Under the pieces are notes generated by a model, which worked only from the letters and a program-made list of their open reading frames with translations, searched no databases and had not been told where the DNA came from. Source: Ferruginibacter sp. (GTDB lineage: Bacteria; Bacteroidota; Bacteroidia; Chitinophagales; Chitinophagaceae). Taken from it: a stretch of 64,000 nt of DNA. This document shows positions 28,233 through 38,023 of this stretch, one piece after another. The position numbers were made by a program, and so were the translations under genes. How positions within the stretch are numbered: position 1 is the stretch's first letter; each line of letters starts with the position of its first letter. The stretch covers positions 186,001-250,000 of the forward strand of contig JAGOAX010000002.1 in assembly GCA_017983695.1 (NCBI GenBank), written 5' to 3'.

Positions 28233-28831
28233 ATATCCGGCAACATCAACCGCTTTCTTTTTGAATAGATACGTATTCCCATTACGAGTACAACACAGAT
28301 GGTTAAATTAAGGTTAGTTGGTATGGCCGTATGTTTTAATGCCACATAAATAAAACCTCCTATGGCACAGGCAGTAGCATATAATTCTCCTCTTTTAAAT
28401 AAATTAGGTACTGCATTACAAAAAATATCAGCTATCAATCCTCCAAATGTAGCAGTTATTACACCCATAATTACTGCATACAGTTCATTCAAACCATTAC
28501 GCATGGCCACTTCTATTCCTGCTGCGGTAAATAAACCCAGCCCAGCAGCATCGGTATAAAAAATTGTTCTTTTAAAACGGTTCACATTTTCTTTTAAAAA
28601 GAAAGTAAATACAGCTCCTGCAAAAACCAATATAAATGCTGTGTTATCATTGATCCAGTTTACCGGCCTTATGCCAATAAGCAGATCCCTTAATGTACCA
28701 CCGCCGTATGCAGAAACAAATGCCACCACTACTCCACCGAAAATATCCATCTTAAAAGTACGTGCCTTAAATGCACCCGTAAGTGCAAAAACAAATATTC
28801 CTGTATAAGCTATAATATCCAGCACAGTCAT
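28229..28831 (-). CDS. TRIC/UPF0126 family trimeric cation-channel membrane protein
   Basis: 200 residues, seven predicted membrane segments in two repeats of the UPF0126 unit. Each half carries the family motif: [12 protein letters not shown] in the first and [12 protein letters not shown] in the second. Bacterial TRIC homologues are K+-permeable channels. Its 3' end overlaps the B12-binding gene by 4 bp. It is divergent from the crotonase gene 59 bp away. Confidence 0.9.
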   Translation of the reverse strand: MTVLDIIAYTGIFVFALTGAFKARTFKMDIFGGVVVAFVSAYGGGTLRDLLIGIRPVNWINDNTAFILVFAGAVFTFFLKENVNRFKRTIFYTDAAGLGLFTAAGIEVAMRNGLNELYAVIMGVITATFGGLIADIFCNAVPNLFKRGELYATACAIGGFIYVALKHTAIPTNLNLTICVVLVMGIRIYSKRKRLMLPDI

Positions 28832-28890
28832 ACAATAAAGATAAACATATAGAATTTATTACCTTCGGTACTTCTAAAACTATTAACGAT

Positions 28891-29688
28891 ATGAGCTATT
28901 CAACTTTGCTGACCCATTTAGATAACGGCATCTTTACCATTACCATTAACCGGACCGATAAATTAAACGCATTGAATGCACAGGTTTTTACCGACCTCGA
29001 TCATGCAATTGACGAAGTTTATAACAATAAAGAAATTAAAGCAGTGATCATTACCGGTGCCGGGCCAAAAGCATTTGTTGCAGGTGCCGACATTACAGAA
29101 TTTGGAGGATTGAATAAAGAAGAAGCAATGGAACTTGCCCGTCGTGGCCAGCTGGTATTTTTTAAAATCGAAAACAGCAAAAAACCTGTTGTAGCTGCTG
29201 TAAACGGATTTGCTTTAGGCGGCGGATGTGAACTGGCAATGGCCTGCCATTTCAGGCTGTGTAGTGATAATGCAAAGTTTGGTCAACCGGAGGTTAATTT
29301 AGGTTTGATACCAGGTTACGGCGGTACACAACGTTTAACACAGCTGGTGGGAAAAGGAAAAAGTATGGAACTGCAAATGACTGCTCAACTGGTTGATGCC
29401 AACGAGGCATTGCAATTAAAATTAGTAAATCATATTACTACTGCAGAAAACCTATTACCAAAAACAATAGAGATTTTAAATGTAATAATGACTAAAGCGC
29501 CTATTGCTATTGGTAAAATTATTGAGTGTGTAAATGTGGCTGTATTAAGCGACAGCTCTTACAACAATGGTAAAAGTGGTTACGCTAAAGAAATAGAATC
29601 TTTTGGCGATTGCTTTATTACAGAAGACATGAAAGAAGGCACTACTGCCTTTTTAGAAAAACGTAAACCAAATTTTATAGGGAGGTAA
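28891..29688 (+). CDS. Enoyl-CoA hydratase/isomerase family protein (crotonase)
   Basis: 265 residues with both crotonase catalytic glutamates: GGGCELAMACHFR (first Glu) and KFGQPEVNLGLIPGYGGTQRL (second Glu). The oxyanion-hole segments AFVAGADITEF and VNGFALGGG are intact. It should hydrate short enoyl-CoA in fatty-acid or amino-acid degradation; the specific substrate cannot be told. A TACCTTCG octamer (28860-28867), one base off the -7 consensus, lies 23 nt upstream. Confidence 0.92.
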   Translation: MSYSTLLTHLDNGIFTITINRTDKLNALNAQVFTDLDHAIDEVYNNKEIKAVIITGAGPKAFVAGADITEFGGLNKEEAMELARRGQLVFFKIENSKKPVVAAVNGFALGGGCELAMACHFRLCSDNAKFGQPEVNLGLIPGYGGTQRLTQLVGKGKSMELQMTAQLVDANEALQLKLVNHITTAENLLPKTIEILNVIMTKAPIAIGKIIECVNVAVLSDSSYNNGKSGYAKEIESFGDCFITEDMKEGTTAFLEKRKPNFIGR

Positions 29689-29693
29689 TTATT

Positions 29694-31949
29694 TTATTCA
29701 TCCCCATTTTTAACTATAATGGTTACCCTTTTTTTTAAATTTGTAGTTAATACCCCGTCTTTAATTGTAAAGTTACTGGGTTTTACTCCTTCAATTATCC
29801 AGGTTTTAAAAGGTAATTTTATTTTTAATAGCCCACCTTGCTCTGCAATAATTTTAATCAATGTTACTACACCCTTTTCTTTTTTTGCACTTACTAAAAA
29901 AGCTCCTTCTGTTCTTAAGGTGTTAAATGCAACAGTTTTCCATTGTGTGGGAATGGCAGGAAAAATTTCGATGATGCCATTATCAGTTTGCAATAGCAAT
30001 TGATGAATGCCTTGTGCAAAAGCAAAGTTGCCTTCTAATGTAAAAGGGCGGTATTTAAAATCAGAATACTGACCACCCTTTTGGTCTCCATTTAAATGAA
30101 AACTATTAATACTACAAAAATTAGTGGTAAATTTTTGCAACATGCTTATTGCGCTATCTGCTTCTTTTGCTCTTGCGTAAATACAAGCTGCCCAGCTAAA
30201 AGAGTAACCGCACCATTGCCTAGTTCCTTTTTTTTGTAGCCAGTGTAACGATGCGTTGATAATATTTTTTTGTGCCGAATCTGCTACACTTAACAATTGC
30301 AATGGATAGATAGCCATTAACTGTGCATGATGGCGGTGTGATTCCTCTAAATTTTGGCCCGGGGCAATAGTAAGGCCGGTTTCATTTGTATTATAATCGG
30401 GATAATTATCTTGCCAAAATGTGGGCTTGGTAATTTTTTTATTTTTCAATCCCTCTCTACTACCCCCTACTACCTTTGCATTTTTATAAAAAAAATGTAA
30501 GAGTGCTAAATCATAATTTGTATAATTCTTAAACCAGGCGTTGCTGTTATTATCGTTATACTCTGGGCTGCTACTTATTGCAAAGCCGTTCGTTTTTTTG
30601 TTATTTGTAAGCATGTTGATATAAGTTTCCACTTCTTTAAAATATACTGATGCCCTGGTTTTTAAAAATGTTTTATTCATGCTATATTGCCATTGCCAAT
30701 AAAAATGTTGTGCTAGCCATAAAGCAGTAGTTGGGCTCATGGCATACTGTATCCACCCGCCCATTGGCTTACCACTAATGGTGGTTACACCTGGCACATT
30801 CAATCCATCTACTTCAAAATATTGTTTAGTCCATTTTTTATTTTCTGGTCTTATTTTCCAAAGCCAGTTAGTAAACCCATTTGTTAAGTTAAGGTGGTTG
30901 CTTGTGTACCCAGGCCAATAACTTAATTCGGTATTTAAATCATGATGAAAATCACCTTTCCATGGTGGCAAATTCCCATTGTCGGCGGTCCATATTGCTT
31001 GTAGTGAAATGGGTGGCGTATTGCTTCTTGCTACGCAGGCAAACTTATACATATCTAAGTAATATTGCTTTTCCAAAACAGTATCGGGCAAACTAATAGA
31101 TGAACGTAACCAATAATTGTTCCACCATTGTGTGTGTGTTGGCCAATTGGTAGGCTCGGTTAATGCAAAATTTGGTGTACCTAACACCGCCGATTTATTA
31201 TTACTAATTGTCCATTGACCAATAATTTTATTTTGGGGTAATACAAACCATTGCACCAATACTTCGTAATAATTTCCATCCCAAGTTGGTTGATGATAAC
31301 GGATAGTATTAGTTGTTTTTACAATAGTTCCATTTTTATACCCCAGGTTTTGTAAGCCTTGCCCTGCTACACTATTAGCTGCTCCATTATTTTTGCCAGA
31401 GTTATATTCAGGAATGGCAATCATAGGTTCAAAATCTGTAGTAGGTAAATTTTCAAATCCAAAATAACCTATTTCATTTACAGCATGTATATAATTGTTA
31501 AGTACAATTCCGTTATCAAACCGTATTGTGCTCAAGCCATTTTTTATATCTAATTTGTTTGAAACTACAGTACCCAATTTTTCCAAATCAAATTCAATGG
31601 CAGCAGCAGGTATTTTTGTAGGTGCCGCATTTTTTTCATACGGCTCATCGCCAATTTTTTGTACCGAATCGTATTGATTTAATTCCACTTTTTTTATTAC
31701 CCAACTAAATTTTAACTTATCAATTTCGGGCATTGGCCTATCGTCCCATAAGTCCACTCTGTCTAGCGATAAGCGCAATTTATTTTCCTTTTGCCATATT
31801 AATACTCCCAGCCATCCATTGCCGAGTGGTATAGCTTCGTCCCAACGTTTTGCTAAAGAAGAAAATTGCAGATTATGCACAGCCTTTGGCTGAGAAAAAA
31901 CAAAATGAGAGGATACTACTATAAAAATAAAAAGATATAGTTTCTGCAT
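29694..31949 (-). CDS. Glycoside hydrolase family 95-like protein (putative alpha-L-fucosidase)
   Basis: 751 residues with a signal peptide (cleavage after HFVFSQ). N-terminal RWDEAIPLGNGWLGVLIW and LSLDRVDLWDDRP match the GH95 N-terminal beta domain. The (alpha/alpha)6 domain has GDFHHDLNTELSYWPGY, ISSSPEYND (the SPE acid) and ESHRHHAQLMAIYPL. In characterised GH95 enzymes the HxNxN pair helps activate water; here the first Asn appears to be Asp (HHDLN), so specificity or mechanism may differ. It is the last gene of a three-gene group after two GH29 genes, 9 bp from its neighbour. Confidence 0.8.
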   Translation of the reverse strand: MQKLYLFIFIVVSSHFVFSQPKAVHNLQFSSLAKRWDEAIPLGNGWLGVLIWQKENKLRLSLDRVDLWDDRPMPEIDKLKFSWVIKKVELNQYDSVQKIGDEPYEKNAAPTKIPAAAIEFDLEKLGTVVSNKLDIKNGLSTIRFDNGIVLNNYIHAVNEIGYFGFENLPTTDFEPMIAIPEYNSGKNNGAANSVAGQGLQNLGYKNGTIVKTTNTIRYHQPTWDGNYYEVLVQWFVLPQNKIIGQWTISNNKSAVLGTPNFALTEPTNWPTHTQWWNNYWLRSSISLPDTVLEKQYYLDMYKFACVARSNTPPISLQAIWTADNGNLPPWKGDFHHDLNTELSYWPGYTSNHLNLTNGFTNWLWKIRPENKKWTKQYFEVDGLNVPGVTTISGKPMGGWIQYAMSPTTALWLAQHFYWQWQYSMNKTFLKTRASVYFKEVETYINMLTNNKKTNGFAISSSPEYNDNNSNAWFKNYTNYDLALLHFFYKNAKVVGGSREGLKNKKITKPTFWQDNYPDYNTNETGLTIAPGQNLEESHRHHAQLMAIYPLQLLSVADSAQKNIINASLHWLQKKGTRQWCGYSFSWAACIYARAKEADSAISMLQKFTTNFCSINSFHLNGDQKGGQYSDFKYRPFTLEGNFAFAQGIHQLLLQTDNGIIEIFPAIPTQWKTVAFNTLRTEGAFLVSAKKEKGVVTLIKIIAEQGGLLKIKLPFKTWIIEGVKPSNFTIKDGVLTTNLKKRVTIIVKNGDE

Positions 31950-31958
31950 TATATTAAT

Positions 31959-34082
31959 TTAATGAAACAAAATAGCAGCAGGAATTTCCAATTTATTTTT
32001 TCCCTGCAAACTAAAACTAACCTTTAAACCATTGGCGCCTCCTGCATCATAATGCATTACTTTTATTGTATGATAGCCTTTCGTCAAGTATGCTTTATCA
32101 GATTTTTCTTCCATACCATGGTTGCCATCGTTATTTACAATTAACCCGCCGTCGATATATAGCATACTGCCATCATCGCTGATGGTATAAAAATCGTACA
32201 TGCCGGTTTTATTAATTTGAATAAAGCCTTCAAATACAAATCCATATTTTTCTTTCCGGTTTTTGTTATCAGTATTAAAATCGTTTACGATACCGCTCTT
32301 TACAGGTTGCAGCTGTTCGGTTTTTGATATACTTATTGCATCAGCTTCGTAATATTTATACTGTAAGCCGGCTGCTAATTTACCAGTCGTTACCGGTTTC
32401 ATAAGTGCATAAGCTTTTACCGTTGTTTCCAACACGTCGCTATTGATCAATCCGTCTTTTACTGCTATTGCTTTTACAATTGTTGTAGCATTTACTGTAA
32501 AAGGTTTGCTGTACAATGTAGATTGCTGGCCTGGCACTGTACCATCTGTAGTATAATAAACAGCAACCCCTTCTGCCGGCGTGCTGATGCTTACCATTGG
32601 TTGTAATAATTTATTATAAGATACATTTACTTTAGGCTTACCAACAAACTTTCCATAATTATCAATTTTAACAGCAAAAGCATAAGGAGATTTTATTTTA
32701 TTAGGATTATAATCCGAGAACGTCACTTCTACATTATCGCCAACTTTTTTCCATTGCAATTTTTCTTTGGTCGACAGGAAACTGATATTTGTACCGGCAG
32801 CCAATTGTATATTTTTCAATACCATTTTTTTGCTATCGGGATATTTTGGTAAGATGGCGTACAAAGCATTTGTACCTGCATTGTAAGTATAAAAAACTTC
32901 TTTTACTGCATAACCCGGATCGGGATCGATAGTGATTTTCAACAGCATATCGCCACTCCTGTCTTTATATTCCCTGTTACCATCGCTCCATTGTGAATGT
33001 GTTTTCCATCTTGTGGTATTGTAAATGGCTTCGCCATTTATTTTCAACCACTCTCCCATCTGTAATAAACGTTCCTGCATTATGGGTGGAATTTTTCCAT
33101 GCTCATCGGGGCCAATATCCAGTAAAAAATTTCCGCCGCGGCTTACCTTATCTATTAATTGCAATACCAGCGATTGCGTAGAGTTATAATCCCATGCATC
33201 TTCTTCCCTGTTATATCCATAACTATAGCCCATACCACGGCTTTCTTCCCAGGCATGATCTTCAAAATCCAGATCAGGTTGATACTCGGGTGTATAAATA
33301 CCACCGTGCTTAAAACGAATGCCTGCACCCCAACGGTCGTTTACAATAACTTTATTCTTTACAGGGCTTTCATTATACAGCCAGGTTAAAAATTCTTTGC
33401 TTTTCCAAACCGAATCACTGGCTTCCCAATCGCCATCCGTCCAAAAAACATCGGGTTGATAATTATTGATCAGTTCTTTCATTTGCGGCCAGGTATGTTC
33501 GGTAGCAAATTTATTTTTATCAGCTTTCCAAAGTGGGTTAAACCATTCGTACAGAGAGTAATACATACCTGCATGTACAGAAGTTTTACGTACTGCTTTA
33601 AACAGATCATTGATTAAATCTCTTTTTGGCCCCACATCAACTGCATTCCATTTAAAGCCCCAAGTTTTATCAGTTTCTTTATTTGGCCATAATGTAAATC
33701 CATCATGATGTTTAGAGGTAAGCACAATATATTTTGCGCCACTTTGTTCAAATACTTTCGCCCATTCATCGGGGTTAAATAGTTCTGCTTTAAAATCATT
33801 TGCCAGGTCGTAATAAGTACGGTTACCAAATTTTGCTTTATGAAATTTTTGCCGTGCAGTATCATTGTTTTGTAAGCCTTGCTGGTACCATTCTGCATAT
33901 TGTCCTTTACTGCTCCAGCCCGGCACGGCATAAACACCCCAATGAATGAAGATGCCAAATTTAGCATCGGTGAACCATTGTGGTATTGGTCGTTTGTCTA
34001 AACTTTCCCAGGAGGGTTGATAGGTTTGTGCAAAACATTGCAGGGTATAACAGGCAATCAGTGTAGCAAGCAATCTTTTCAT
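31959..34082 (-). CDS. GH29 alpha-L-fucosidase with chitobiase-type C-terminal and PA14 domains
   Basis: A signal peptide (MKRLLATLIACYTLQCFAQ) leads into a GH29 catalytic barrel: WFTDAKFGIFIHWGVYAVP, VLTSKHHDGFTLWPNK, and PDVFWTDGDWE holding the Asp nucleophile. A C-terminal all-beta domain follows, then a CHB_HEX_C-like module (VAVYYTTDGTVPGQQS). The last ~130 residues are a PA14 domain (FYTISDDGSMLYIDGG), a carbohydrate-binding module. I place the start at 34082 (707 residues) because the signal peptide begins there; the longer in-frame ATG at 34115 would overlap the upstream gene. Secreted fucose-releasing enzyme. Confidence 0.9.
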   Translation of the reverse strand: MKRLLATLIACYTLQCFAQTYQPSWESLDKRPIPQWFTDAKFGIFIHWGVYAVPGWSSKGQYAEWYQQGLQNNDTARQKFHKAKFGNRTYYDLANDFKAELFNPDEWAKVFEQSGAKYIVLTSKHHDGFTLWPNKETDKTWGFKWNAVDVGPKRDLINDLFKAVRKTSVHAGMYYSLYEWFNPLWKADKNKFATEHTWPQMKELINNYQPDVFWTDGDWEASDSVWKSKEFLTWLYNESPVKNKVIVNDRWGAGIRFKHGGIYTPEYQPDLDFEDHAWEESRGMGYSYGYNREEDAWDYNSTQSLVLQLIDKVSRGGNFLLDIGPDEHGKIPPIMQERLLQMGEWLKINGEAIYNTTRWKTHSQWSDGNREYKDRSGDMLLKITIDPDPGYAVKEVFYTYNAGTNALYAILPKYPDSKKMVLKNIQLAAGTNISFLSTKEKLQWKKVGDNVEVTFSDYNPNKIKSPYAFAVKIDNYGKFVGKPKVNVSYNKLLQPMVSISTPAEGVAVYYTTDGTVPGQQSTLYSKPFTVNATTIVKAIAVKDGLINSDVLETTVKAYALMKPVTTGKLAAGLQYKYYEADAISISKTEQLQPVKSGIVNDFNTDNKNRKEKYGFVFEGFIQINKTGMYDFYTISDDGSMLYIDGGLIVNNDGNHGMEEKSDKAYLTKGYHTIKVMHYDAGGANGLKVSFSLQGKNKLEIPAAILFH

Positions 34083-34092
34083 TAGTGTGATT

Positions 34093-35601
34093 TTATTTTT
34101 CAATGAGGTTATCATTAATTAAATATCCTTCTATCTCGGTAATTAAAGTATGCCCTTTCTGCCCTTCAATTGTTAATTCAATGGTGCTGATGTCAACCGC
34201 CGGAAATGTAAGTATCCTTTTTCTGCCAATGGTAGTTCCATGAATTTCTTTGACCAGTTCTTCTTTTTTATTAAACAAGAGCAATTTAAACCCGCCGCAA
34301 TTTTGCCCGGCCTGTATATTTTCATACAACACTATACAGTTTACTTTTTTATTTTCTTTTATTTCTACCCCAACAGATTCCCTGTTCATTGCAGTAAACT
34401 TTTCGGCTGTGGCAAAATTGCCATCACTTATTTTAAATGCCTTCTTTAAAATGCCACCAAACAAATGATACGTACCGGCATGCTTAAAAATATTGGTGCC
34501 GAAGCTTTTGTCTTTTAATTTTTTAAAGTCTGTTAACGCAGCCGAATCAAACTTAGTTATCAATCCTCTTCCATCCGGCGGTACATTCAATAATAAATTT
34601 GCACCACGGCCTACACTCTTTAAATACAGCCGAAATAATTGTTCCGGTGTTTTTACTTTATCATCTTCTGCTTTATGATAAAACCATCCCGGCCTTATAC
34701 TTACATCACACTCGGCAGGTATCCAGTATTTGCCGTTTATATTTCCCTTGTTTAAAGTATCTGTTACCGGCGCCAGCAAGCCGGGTTCAAAACCATCAAT
34801 ATCTAAAGTATTCCAGTTGGTTGCTCCTGCAATGCCGTTTTCATTTCCTACCCAGCGTATATCAGGGCCAACATCAGAAAATATAACTGCGTTGGGAGAA
34901 AGTTTTCTTGCCGTTGCTTTAAAACGTTTCCAGTCGTACACCTGTTTTTTTCCATTAGGTCCTTCGCCATTGGCGCCATCCCACCACAATTCCCAAATGG
35001 GGCCATAGTTAGTAAACAATTCCTGCATCATCCCCACAAAAACATCATTGTATTTTTCTGTCCCATAATCAGGATGATTTCTGTCCCATGGAGAAATGTA
35101 CACTCCAAATTTTAACCCATACTTTTTACATGCTGCAGATAATTCTTTTAACACATCACCCTTACCGTCTTTCCATTTACTTTCTCTCACCGTATGTTTA
35201 CTGAATTTGCTGGGCCATAAACAAAACCCGTCGTGGTGCTTTGCGGTAATAATTATTCCCTTAGCACCAGAAGCTTTGGCTACACGGCACCATTGGTCGC
35301 AATCTAATTGCGTGGGGTTAAACACTTCTTCTTTTTCATTGCCATGCCCCCACTCCAGGTCGGTAAATGTATTAGGGCCAAAATGCATAAACAAATAAAA
35401 TTCCATATTATGCCAGGCCAGTTGTGCAGCAGAGGGTTTGGGTAAATTATTTTGTGCATACCCACAAACCGAAAGTAGTAAAAAGAAGATTATTTTTTTA
35501 GTTGACCGGGCAATTGAATTACTATTAAGCTTCGGTGGCGTCGCACTCTTGTACTTCACATCTTTATTGAACAATGCGTACATACTTATACATTTTCTCA
35601 C
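34093..35601 (-). CDS. GH29 alpha-L-fucosidase
   Basis: 502 residues, single-domain GH29: [40 protein letters not shown], and [15 protein letters not shown] where the Asp nucleophile is expected. It is shorter than the next gene and lacks PA14, and its pattern is closer to GH29 subfamily B. The secretion signal is [20 protein letters not shown], preceded by an unusual ~30-residue polar stretch. No ATG lies near the hydrophobic core, so the start may be at 35601, 35583 or a non-ATG codon nearer the signal. First gene of the GH29-GH29-GH95 cluster. Confidence 0.88.
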   Translation of the reverse strand: MRKCISMYALFNKDVKYKSATPPKLNSNSIARSTKKIIFFLLLSVCGYAQNNLPKPSAAQLAWHNMEFYLFMHFGPNTFTDLEWGHGNEKEEVFNPTQLDCDQWCRVAKASGAKGIIITAKHHDGFCLWPSKFSKHTVRESKWKDGKGDVLKELSAACKKYGLKFGVYISPWDRNHPDYGTEKYNDVFVGMMQELFTNYGPIWELWWDGANGEGPNGKKQVYDWKRFKATARKLSPNAVIFSDVGPDIRWVGNENGIAGATNWNTLDIDGFEPGLLAPVTDTLNKGNINGKYWIPAECDVSIRPGWFYHKAEDDKVKTPEQLFRLYLKSVGRGANLLLNVPPDGRGLITKFDSAALTDFKKLKDKSFGTNIFKHAGTYHLFGGILKKAFKISDGNFATAEKFTAMNRESVGVEIKENKKVNCIVLYENIQAGQNCGGFKLLLFNKKEELVKEIHGTTIGRKRILTFPAVDISTIELTIEGQKGHTLITEIEGYLINDNLIEK

Positions 35602-35623
35602 AAGTTAATAATGTTTTTGAATG

Positions 35624-35631
35624 TAACTTTG
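35624..35631 (+). promoter_or_regulatory. -7 promoter element (TAnnTTTG) for fumC
   Basis: TAACTTTG, exact consensus, 15 nt before the ATG at 35647. It lies downstream of an in-frame ATG at 35611 and so rules that ATG out. Confidence 0.7.
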
Positions 35632-35646
35632 CAAAAATTTATCATC

Positions 35647-37044
35647 ATGGAATACAGAATAGAAAAAGACACAATGGGTGAAGTAATGGTACCCGTAAAT
35701 GCCTATTACGGTGCACAAACCCAGCGCAGCATCGACAATTTTAAAATTGCACAGGACATCAACAAAATGCCCAAAGAAATTATTGCAGCCTTTGCTTATT
35801 TAAAACATGCGGCAGCACTGACCAATTACGATGCAGGTATTTTAACTAAAAAGAAAGCAGATTTAATTGGCAGAGTTTGTAAAGAAATACTGGATGGCAA
35901 ACTGAATGATTTTTTCCCATTGGTAGTTTGGCAAACCGGCAGCGGTACCCAAAGTAATATGAACGTAAATGAAGTGGTGGCTTACCGTGGGCATGTATTA
36001 AACGGAGGTAAATTATCCGATAAAGAAAAATACCTGCATCCTAACGATGATGTAAACAAAAGCCAGAGCAGCAACGATACTTTCCCTACGGCAATGCATA
36101 TTGCTGCCTATAAAATTTTAATTGAAACCACTATACCCGGCATTACCAAACTACGTAATACGTTAGATAAAAAAGCTAAAGCATTTAAAAAAGTAGTAAA
36201 GATCGGCCGCACACATTTTATGGATGCCACACCTTTAACCCTGGGCCAGGAATTCAGTGGTTATGTATCTCAATTAGACCATGGCTTAAAAGCCATTAAA
36301 AATACATTAGCGCATTTAAGCGAACTGGCATTAGGCGGCACTGCTGTTGGTACAGGTATCAACACGCCTCCAAAGTATGATGTAAATGTGGCTAAACACA
36401 TTGCAAAGCTTACCAAATTACCTTTTAGAACTGCTGACAATAAATTTGAAGCTTTAGCAGCACACGATGCTATTGTAGAAGCTCATGGTGCTTTAAAAAC
36501 TGTTGCTGTAAGCCTGATGAAGATTGCAAATGATGTTCGTATGTTGTCGAGCGGACCAAGAAGTGGCATCGGGGAGATTCATATTCCAGATAACGAACCG
36601 GGTTCTTCAATAATGCCCGGCAAAGTAAATCCTACACAATGCGAAGCATTAACGATGATTGCAGCACAGGTAATGGGTAATGATGTTACTATTGGTATTG
36701 GTGGCAGCAATGGCCATTTTGAATTGAACGTTTTTAAACCGGTAATGATCTATAATTTTTTACACAGTGCAAGATTGATCGGTGATGGTTGTGTAAGCTT
36801 TAATGATAAATGTGCCGTGGGTATTGAACCTTTAAAAGCAAATATTAAAAAGCATGTTGACAATTCTTTAATGCTGGTTACAGCCCTCAACACAAAAATT
36901 GGGTATTATAAAGCTGCAGAAATTGCACAAAAAGCACATAAGGAAGGAACCACATTAAAAGCAATGGCCGTTAAGCTTGGCTATGTTACCCCTAAAGAAT
37001 TTGACGAATGGGTAATACCTGCAAACATGGTAGGAAAAATATAA
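35647..37044 (+). CDS. fumC: Class II fumarate hydratase
   Basis: TCA-cycle enzyme converting fumarate to L-malate. 465 residues from the ATG at 35647, where the family sequence [13 protein letters not shown] begins and which lies after the promoter element. Signatures: [28 protein letters not shown], and [16 protein letters not shown] of the fumarase/aspartase superfamily. [10 protein letters not shown] distinguishes it from argininosuccinate lyase. A strong shared terminator follows. Confidence 0.95.
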   Translation: MEYRIEKDTMGEVMVPVNAYYGAQTQRSIDNFKIAQDINKMPKEIIAAFAYLKHAAALTNYDAGILTKKKADLIGRVCKEILDGKLNDFFPLVVWQTGSGTQSNMNVNEVVAYRGHVLNGGKLSDKEKYLHPNDDVNKSQSSNDTFPTAMHIAAYKILIETTIPGITKLRNTLDKKAKAFKKVVKIGRTHFMDATPLTLGQEFSGYVSQLDHGLKAIKNTLAHLSELALGGTAVGTGINTPPKYDVNVAKHIAKLTKLPFRTADNKFEALAAHDAIVEAHGALKTVAVSLMKIANDVRMLSSGPRSGIGEIHIPDNEPGSSIMPGKVNPTQCEALTMIAAQVMGNDVTIGIGGSNGHFELNVFKPVMIYNFLHSARLIGDGCVSFNDKCAVGIEPLKANIKKHVDNSLMLVTALNTKIGYYKAAEIAQKAHKEGTTLKAMAVKLGYVTPKEFDEWVIPANMVGKI

Positions 37045-37058
37045 TAAACTGTTTTATT

Positions 37059-37088
37059 AAAAAGCCCCCGATTTATCGGGGGCTTTTT
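37059..37088. terminator. Bidirectional terminator between fumC and a convergent lipoprotein gene
   Basis: A perfect 14-bp inverted repeat AAAAAGCCCCCGAT / ATCGGGGGCTTTTT around a TT centre. T runs occur on both strands. Confidence 0.92.
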
Positions 37089-37103
37089 AATTGAATTATT
37101 TTT

Positions 37104-37967
37104 TTATTTGCATTTATAAGAAAAACTCAGCTTGCCTTCTGCAGCAGGAATACTTACCTGGTCATCACCTGTCATTATCACACTGAGTACATAATTATCA
37201 CGGCTCATGATATAACTACCAAATACAGATGAAGCAGAATCAGCCGGTACATTACCCGGATCGTAATACCGTATTTTTAAACTCTGCACAGCATTAATAC
37301 TCTTTTTTCCAAAACTATAAAACTGGTTAAACTCTGAGTAAGCATCTTCATCAGGAAAAAGGTTGATGTAATTTTTTGGAGCAATATTGGTAAAATAAGT
37401 AAGGTCGGCATCCTTTATCATATCGCCTGTAAATAAATCATCGGTAACCATGTGTGTTAAATTACCACCTGTGTAAGTGTAGGTAACCTGCTGGTACGGA
37501 ATGCCCGGTAACAAAGAAAAACTATAAAATTTATTGATAAGATAACCGGATGCATCATACACATAATCCACATCAAACTCGGGAGAACCCGGCACTGTAG
37601 GATCAAAAAAACCATGAAACAATCTTACACGTTTAGTAGCATTATCCAATACAAAATACTGATCGGGGTCAATTGCAACAGTATCGCCAAAATATTGTGG
37701 TGCCGAATTAAAATCTAAGGTAAGGCTGAGGCTGTCGAACAAGGTAATGTCTGTTGCATTATCAGCTCCGTTAATAATTGCACTTATTGAACCTATTCCA
37801 AAACCAGCAGCACTGTCAGCAAAGGCAATCTTGCTGATGCGGCAATCGGCACCAATAATTACTGCACCGCCAGATCCGCTACCGCCATTTTCTGTACTGT
37901 ATTCTTTTTGACAGGATACCAACATAATACTACCTGCAATAAAAAAAGATAGGAGTAATTTTTTCAT
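37104..37967 (-). CDS. Hypothetical lipoprotein
   Basis: 287 residues; lipobox LVSCQK. A Gly/Ser-rich linker (GGSGSGGA) is followed by a repetitive beta-rich domain with YD-type strands (DVDYVYDASGYLINKFYSF, YTYTGGNLTHMV). This pattern is common in Chitinophagaceae lipoproteins, where YD-like strands recur, but no function is known. It is followed by the fumC-side terminator. The next gene upstream on the strand is another lipoprotein, 56 bp away. Confidence 0.65.
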   Translation of the reverse strand: MKKLLLSFFIAGSIMLVSCQKEYSTENGGSGSGGAVIIGADCRISKIAFADSAAGFGIGSISAIINGADNATDITLFDSLSLTLDFNSAPQYFGDTVAIDPDQYFVLDNATKRVRLFHGFFDPTVPGSPEFDVDYVYDASGYLINKFYSFSLLPGIPYQQVTYTYTGGNLTHMVTDDLFTGDMIKDADLTYFTNIAPKNYINLFPDEDAYSEFNQFYSFGKKSINAVQSLKIRYYDPGNVPADSASSVFGSYIMSRDNYVLSVIMTGDDQVSIPAAEGKLSFSYKCK

Positions 37968-38023
37968 TTATATTTTTTAAAAGTATTATCGTTATATCAA
38001 AAATCTAAACCCTTACGTTTATG

